Assembly: GCA_963921935.1 (NCBI GenBank) | Contig: OY998175.1 | Location: 179,153,262-179,217,261 of the forward strand | Length of the DNA: 64,000 bases | DNA from: Galeruca laticollis | Taxonomy: Eukaryota; Arthropoda; Insecta; Coleoptera; Chrysomelidae | Direction: 5' to 3' | In this document: positions 59,616-64,000 of the stretch, in pieces | How positions within the stretch are numbered: position 1 is the first letter of the stretch | Layout: each line of letters opens with the position of its first letter | The notes under the pieces: generated by a model | Database searches by the model: none | The model's input: the letters and a program-made list of their open reading frames with translations, nothing else | Told to the model about the DNA's origin: nothing | Position numbers and translations under genes: made by a program

Positions 59616-60921
59616 TGTTATTCTGAGTTTGATTCGCCCTGTACACCACATTCAGCGGGTTTTGCAGTTTCCTTGTAAAAATGTTTGGTTAAGTTTTTGC
59701 ATTCTGACGTAGAATTTGAAAAGTCATTAAGACGTCAAAATATATATACACGACCCACCCCGTACAGTAGTTGGCGACGGCATTGACAAAAAGGTAGAGT
59801 CGAGTTTTTGATGTGTCAAAGTGACAAGTCGGAAACGAAAAAGTTCTTGTAAAGTGTTTATTAAGTTGAAGTAGTTTCTTCACCAACTAACGTTTGGTGT
59901 TAACTGAATAGAAAAATCTATTAAAAGGTACCAGAATGACAACCACACGAAACCAGTGAATATTTTATTCAATTTGATTCACATAAGAAGGATAACAGGT
60001 ATCAAAAGATATTCAAACATGCAGTAACTTACAACGGGAACTTGTGTTTAACCAGATTCACAATTACGAATATCATTATTTTATTCAATTTGATTCACAT
60101 GGGAAGGATAACAGGTATCAAAAGATATTCAAACATGTAGTAACTTACAACGGGAACTTGTGTTTAACCAGATTCACTATTACGAATATCATTATTTTAT
60201 TCAATTTGATTCACATGGGAAGGATAACAGGTATCAAAAGATATTCAAACATGCAGTAATTTACAACGGTAACTTGTGTTTAACCAGATTCACAATTACG
60301 ACTATCATTGCAATTTTGACAGTTGTCTTTCCAATCTTTTACAAACTTGTAGCAGTTCTACAGAGAGATTCTAGCAAGGTTGTACGTAAGTACTTTATTT
60401 TACAAAAAAATGTACTGTTGATACACATAGATTGTGTTTAGCTGCGACTACCACCTTCGAAACGGTCTAAGTGAGTAAATAATATTAAGTAACTTTGTGT
60501 TTATTCTCAACAAGAATACATTGGTCGTGTGGCCAAATTGTTTCTTTCAACAAATTTTTTATGTATTAGATTTAAACTTATTCTCGCATTGATTATTATT
60601 AATGTTCTTATCAGATGTAAATTGAGTTTGTACATTTTTCACTATTTTTAATATTCATGAAGAACGGCCGTTCAATTTGGTTGTGGGTATTTATTAATTA
60701 GTTTTCTTTGTATTTTACAGGAGATCAATTCTTTATTATCTCCTTCAATAATTAAATTTGTTATTTGTTTATTTCGAGTTGCATTTAACCAATCCTCGCT
60801 TTAATCCCGAAGCTCATTAATTTAAATTGCTAATCGAATACCAGCGCCCTTGGCTGATACAATGGCTAACTAAAGACCTTGAGTCTAACTTTTTTATTTG
60901 TTTTGGGCTTAACCTCTAACA
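59616..60921 (+). mobile_element. 5' LTR of BEL/Pao element 2
   Basis: It starts TGTTATTCTG and ends CTCTAACA, giving perfect five-base inverted termini TGTTA/TAACA. Seven bases after its end comes a BEL-type primer-binding site. It interrupts hAT coding sequence on its left. It holds three 116-bp tandem repeats. The 1306-bp length is large for a BEL LTR but possible; the 3' LTR lies outside the window, so the boundary cannot be confirmed by comparison. Confidence 0.65.
59962..60309. repeat. Three 116-bp tandem repeats in the LTR
   Basis: ATTTTATTCAATTTGATTCA starts at 59962, 60078 and 60194, with only a few differences between units (for example ATAAGAAGG against ATGGGAAGG). The array is exactly 3 x 116 bp. 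Confidence 0.95.
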
Positions 60922-60927
60922 TTTAAA

Positions 60928-60945
60928 TGGTCCTTCGAGTCGGAT
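60928..60945 (+). promoter_or_regulatory. Primer-binding site of BEL/Pao element 2
   Basis: TGGTCCTTCGAGTCGGAT follows the LTR. A TGGTCCTTCGA start is the usual BEL/Pao tRNA primer complement. Confidence 0.7.
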
Positions 60946-61253
60946 GTAATTAAATTAATTAGTATAATTAAATTAATTAACAAATCATTCATTTCTGTAT
61001 TATAGTTTCGCAAATAGTAAATAAATTGGATCAAAGGCGAGGATTTAAGTTACTTATGGTATGTTACAATTTTTATATTTTACTCCTTTCACCTGTCAAT
61101 TCGTGATAAGGTTGTTGTGGTTAAAGACAACTCTTTCAATGTTTTGCGGTTTAAATGTTTTAAAATAGTGTAAAAATTTTTGAAAGACAATTGAATATTT
61201 CTCTTAACAAGTGGTTATTTGAATAAGATCATTGACATACATTAGTCAGCATT
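60946..61253. other. 5' untranslated leader of BEL/Pao element 2
   Basis: AT-rich leader between primer-binding site and gag start; no ORF. Confidence 0.5.
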
Positions 61254-63173
61254 ATGGACCACAGTCAAACAATTGAAAAGTTAAAACTTGATCTCAAAGT
61301 TTCACGAAGTAATATCACTCGCGTTGAAAATTTCATGAACAACGTTACTGATAATGTAAATCTACAGTTACTAGAAGCTAAACTCAAAATTTTGACGTCA
61401 AATTATGATAAGTATAATGCATCTCAAGATTTTTTTGAATCATTGGGCGACGACTTGAGCTCAGATAGGGACGTAATGGACATGAGATATTCGATTATTT
61501 TGGAATCTATAGAAAACAGGTTAGAAGTGTTAAAAAACAATAATGCTTCTTCAAATGTACCAGTATCAAATGTTTCAATTAGTACACCATTAGTTATGTT
61601 GCCAAAGATAACAATTAATCCTTTTAGTGGTGAAATATGTGAATGGAACACATTTTATCAGTTATTCAAATCTTTAATTATTGATAATAATTATCTGTCA
61701 AATGTGCAAAAATTCATTTATCTTAAATCGTATTTATGTGATGAACCTCTTAAATTAATTAGTAATATTGAAGTAGTTCATGAAAATTTGAATGTTGCAT
61801 TGCAGATTTTAATTAACAGATATGAAAATAATTGTGTCGTTATTAATAAACTTCTCGGAAACATTTTGGATTTAAAACCAGTGATACAAGGTAATGCTAC
61901 TACTTTGAGAGAATTCCACGTTAATTTTGTAAAAACTTATGAGGCTATTAAAAACTTAAAGTTAGGCTCAGAACAAATTCTTGATTCATTATTAATTTTT
62001 ATTTTAGAAAGGAAATTAGATTACTCAACAAGAAGGCAATATGAATTAGAAAGAGATTTAAATTCATTACCAACTCTAAAACAATTTCTTAATAATATTG
62101 ATATGCAGTGCAAATCATTGGAAAGCCTTGGTATGTTTGATAGTAATAATAAACAAAATTCAAAGGTGGAAAATAAAAATACTTTTAAACCTAACGCAAC
62201 TCAGGTGGTAAATGTAGCTCAGGTAACTGCAAAATGTGTTTTTTGTTCTATGCTGCATAAAATTTACGCATGTGAACAGTTTCGTGCATTGCCACAGGCA
62301 GATAAATTTGAATTTGTCAAAAACAAGCAATTATGTTTCAACTGCTTAGGTTCAAATCATACTAGGCAAACTTGCACTAGCAAAAATTGTTCTTTTTGTA
62401 ACTTGAAGCATCACTCATTGTTGCATAAACCAACAATTCCAACTTTTCTGTCTAATCAAGGTGTTGACACTTCATCATCAAAGCACTCTTCCAGTCATCA
62501 CACACCCACTTCTTCATGTGGTGTTGATGTATACAATTCGTCTTCTAATCAAAGAAGTTTACCCTTATTGTATGGATCAAACGTTGGTTCATCCTCTATT
62601 CCCGCTGTGGTGTCAAATAGTGATGATAATCCAAACCCAACGCCCAATGAGGCAATCGCTAGTAAAACATCAGCTTTTTCGGCCATAAATGTTGACAGCT
62701 CTCATGTGCTGTTAGGCACTGTGCAAGTCTGTATCTACACACCAAACAAAACTCCTATACTTGCAAAGGCAGTCCTAGACCCAGGAAGTCAGCATTCCTT
62801 TATTACCACAGAATTTATTAAGAAATTAAAATGTAAACCATATGACAAAAATCTCTATATCTCAGGTATTGGTACAGGGACGTCTATCGCGACCAAGATG
62901 GTAGATCTGGTCATTCATTCACGGACAAACATGTCCAACTTTCAAGTTCATTTTGCAGTGATGGACTCCATAACATGTGATTTAACCCAAATTAAAATAC
63001 AAACGTCCAAGTTAAAAATCCCAGAAAGTATGATTCTGGCGGATCCAACATTCTACAAACCCACAAAAATTGATATACTGATTGGTGCTGATAAGTATTA
63101 TGACATATTAAGCACAGGCCTAATGAAACTAGGTCCACAATTACCTACTCTGATAGCTACGCAGCTAGGATGA
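61254..63173 (+). CDS. BEL/Pao element 2: gag and protease, ending at an in-frame TGA
   Basis: 639 residues from the first ATG after the leader (MDHSQTIEKLKLDLKVS). Residues about 115-290 form the DUF1759-type gag core (PKITINPFSGEICEWNTFYQ). Three Cys/His knuckles follow: CVFCSMLHKIYAC, CFNCLGSNHTRQTC (Cys-x2-Cys-x4-His-x4-Cys, from about 361) and CSFCNLKHHSLLH. After a Ser/Thr/Asn linker comes the pepsin-like protease with LDPGSQHSFIT; the catalytic Asp is about 509 and the motif is D-P-G where D-S-G is usual. The segment DILIGADKYYDILSTG is typical of BEL proteases. The frame stops at TGA 63171-63173, where relatives have Trp in a G-W-I-V/S-x-G motif. After the TGA the same frame stays open, so this is one gag-pol frame with a single nonsense change or, less likely, readthrough. 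Confidence 0.88.
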   Translation: MDHSQTIEKLKLDLKVSRSNITRVENFMNNVTDNVNLQLLEAKLKILTSNYDKYNASQDFFESLGDDLSSDRDVMDMRYSIILESIENRLEVLKNNNASSNVPVSNVSISTPLVMLPKITINPFSGEICEWNTFYQLFKSLIIDNNYLSNVQKFIYLKSYLCDEPLKLISNIEVVHENLNVALQILINRYENNCVVINKLLGNILDLKPVIQGNATTLREFHVNFVKTYEAIKNLKLGSEQILDSLLIFILERKLDYSTRRQYELERDLNSLPTLKQFLNNIDMQCKSLESLGMFDSNNKQNSKVENKNTFKPNATQVVNVAQVTAKCVFCSMLHKIYACEQFRALPQADKFEFVKNKQLCFNCLGSNHTRQTCTSKNCSFCNLKHHSLLHKPTIPTFLSNQGVDTSSSKHSSSHHTPTSSCGVDVYNSSSNQRSLPLLYGSNVGSSSIPAVVSNSDDNPNPTPNEAIASKTSAFSAINVDSSHVLLGTVQVCIYTPNKTPILAKAVLDPGSQHSFITTEFIKKLKCKPYDKNLYISGIGTGTSIATKMVDLVIHSRTNMSNFQVHFAVMDSITCDLTQIKIQTSKLKIPESMILADPTFYKPTKIDILIGADKYYDILSTGLMKLGPQLPTLIATQLG

Positions 63174-64000
63174 ATAGTTGCAGGAAATACTCCAATCTCT
63201 CACCAGAAGAATTCAAGGAATGATTCTCATGTTGCTACTCATGTTTGTCACTCATACAGTTCCCCACTATCGAGTTTCACAAAGAAGGTGGAACCAAACA
63301 CTTTAGCTGAACCAAGTGTATGCACGGATACTGGCTTACCTATCACTCAATTGGTGAACAGCCTAGATACAGAGGACGTTCCCTCTGTTGATACACTTCT
63401 GGAAAGGTTCTGGCAACTTGAACAAGTACCAGAAAACCTACCCCTCTCCAATGACGAAAAGCTCGCTGAAGAAATTTTCATTAATAGAACTATTTGCCTA
63501 CCTGATGGATCATACCAAGTAGATCTACCATTCAAAAATCCCCACGAATACAAGAAGTTGGGCAATTCAAGGAAAATTGCTCAAAAACAGTTTGAACATT
63601 TGGAAATTAGACTGCAGAAGTCTCCTGCCCTATCGAAAAATTATACCTCGTTCATTGACGAATATGTCGCATTGAATCATGGGCAATATGTGCCACTTAT
63701 GGACTTTAATGAAACGGGGGAAAATAGATACTTTTTACCTCACCATGCTGTGCTTAGAGAAGACAGGCAAACGACTAAACTTAGAGTAGTTTTCAATGCT
63801 TCATGTAAGACCACTACAACTCTTTCACTGAATGACGTCATGTTAAAAGGATATCAGGTGCAACCCAACCTTTTTGACATTTTGGTAAGGTTTTGTTCGT
63901 TTCCTTTGGTATTGACGTCGGACTTAGAAAAAATGTACCGATGTATTAAGGTGAATCCAGCTCACCGTTTTCTGCTCAATATTCTTTGGAAAAATCACCC
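63174..64000 (+). CDS. BEL/Pao element 2: N-terminal pol, in the same frame, cut by window edge
   Basis: 275 codons remain open after the TGA. Recognisable blocks are LLERFWQLEQVPENLPLS, YFLPHHAVLRED, TKLRVVFNASCKTTTT, LSLNDVMLKGYQVQPNLFDI, and LTSDLEKMYRCIKV at 63912, which is reverse-transcriptase motif A with its catalytic Asp. The order is the same as in BEL element 1 (25.78-25.95 kb) and both are plus-strand, but this copy is far better preserved. The YVDD box, RNase H and integrase would follow beyond the window. Confidence 0.85.
   Translation, partial: MVAGNTPISHQKNSRNDSHVATHVCHSYSSPLSSFTKKVEPNTLAEPSVCTDTGLPITQLVNSLDTEDVPSVDTLLERFWQLEQVPENLPLSNDEKLAEEIFINRTICLPDGSYQVDLPFKNPHEYKKLGNSRKIAQKQFEHLEIRLQKSPALSKNYTSFIDEYVALNHGQYVPLMDFNETGENRYFLPHHAVLREDRQTTKLRVVFNASCKTTTTLSLNDVMLKGYQVQPNLFDILVRFCSFPLVLTSDLEKMYRCIKVNPAHRFLLNILWKNH

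Overview
The window looks like AT-rich nuclear DNA of an insect, most likely a beetle. That call is an inference from the mobile-element families present (BEL/Pao, RTE, Jockey, mariner, piggyBac, PIF/Harbinger, MULE, hAT, Penelope-like) and from eukaryotic splice sites; there is no bacterial, organellar, rRNA, tRNA or CRISPR signal. Almost everything is transposon sequence in various states of decay. The only candidate for an ordinary host gene is two minus-strand coding exons (20101-20479 and 1-206). Their splice phases fit, and the 19.9 kb between them would be one intron filled with mobile elements. The protein is acidic and serine-rich; I do not recognise it.

Layout of 0-20 kb (inside that putative intron): a Jockey gag relic (0.7-1.3 kb); a MULE relic with inverted ends (2.3-3.2 kb); a hAT-like inverted dimer with a perfect 8-bp target duplication (3.78-5.80 kb); an 18-copy, 79-bp tandem array whose units carry a hairpin (7.7-9.2 kb); a possible LTR end with a primer-binding site (to 9.77 kb); a foldback element with tandemly repeated arms (11.2-13.06 kb); a broken RTE LINE (13.07-16.3 kb) carrying a nested MITE; and a second MULE with its transposase mostly present (16.66-19.5 kb).

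Layout of 20-36 kb: TA and TAA microsatellites; a tail-to-tail pair of Tc1/mariner-like elements sharing a 505-bp palindrome; a first, decayed BEL/Pao element (23.7-27.95 kb) interrupted by Crypton-like sequence; several MITEs; a third MULE lacking its catalytic core (29.8-30.7 kb); an LTR-like block; a decayed piggyBac (31.3-33.7 kb); Penelope-like termini beside a long TA tract; and a Tc1 relic.

Layout of 36-54 kb: a CR1/Jockey-type LINE on the minus strand (36.3-44.0 kb) split by a complete-looking 4.05-kb PIF/Harbinger element. That element has TTA target duplications, matching ends and two spliced, open genes: a MADF-domain protein and a DDE transposase. Then come an IS630/Tc1-like transposase relic, a second RTE-like reverse-transcriptase piece, 2.6 kb with nothing recognisable, a decayed copy of an uncharacterised repetitive ORF, a Penelope-like reverse-transcriptase relic, a Penelope-type terminus with a hammerhead-ribozyme-like fold (51.70-51.74 kb), and a mariner with an open 278-codon frame cut at its N-terminus by a TA tract.

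Layout of 54-64 kb: a Jockey 3' end; a second foldback element (54.70-56.42 kb) with four repeat units per arm; a ZMYM1-type hAT relic (to about 59.6 kb); and, inserted into it, a young-looking BEL/Pao element whose 1.3-kb 5' LTR, primer-binding site, gag-protease frame and start of pol run to the window edge. That frame is interrupted by one TGA where the family normally has tryptophan. Nesting gives relative ages: Harbinger is younger than the LINE it splits, the BEL at 59.6 kb is younger than the hAT, and the MITE at 13.84 kb is younger than the RTE LINE.
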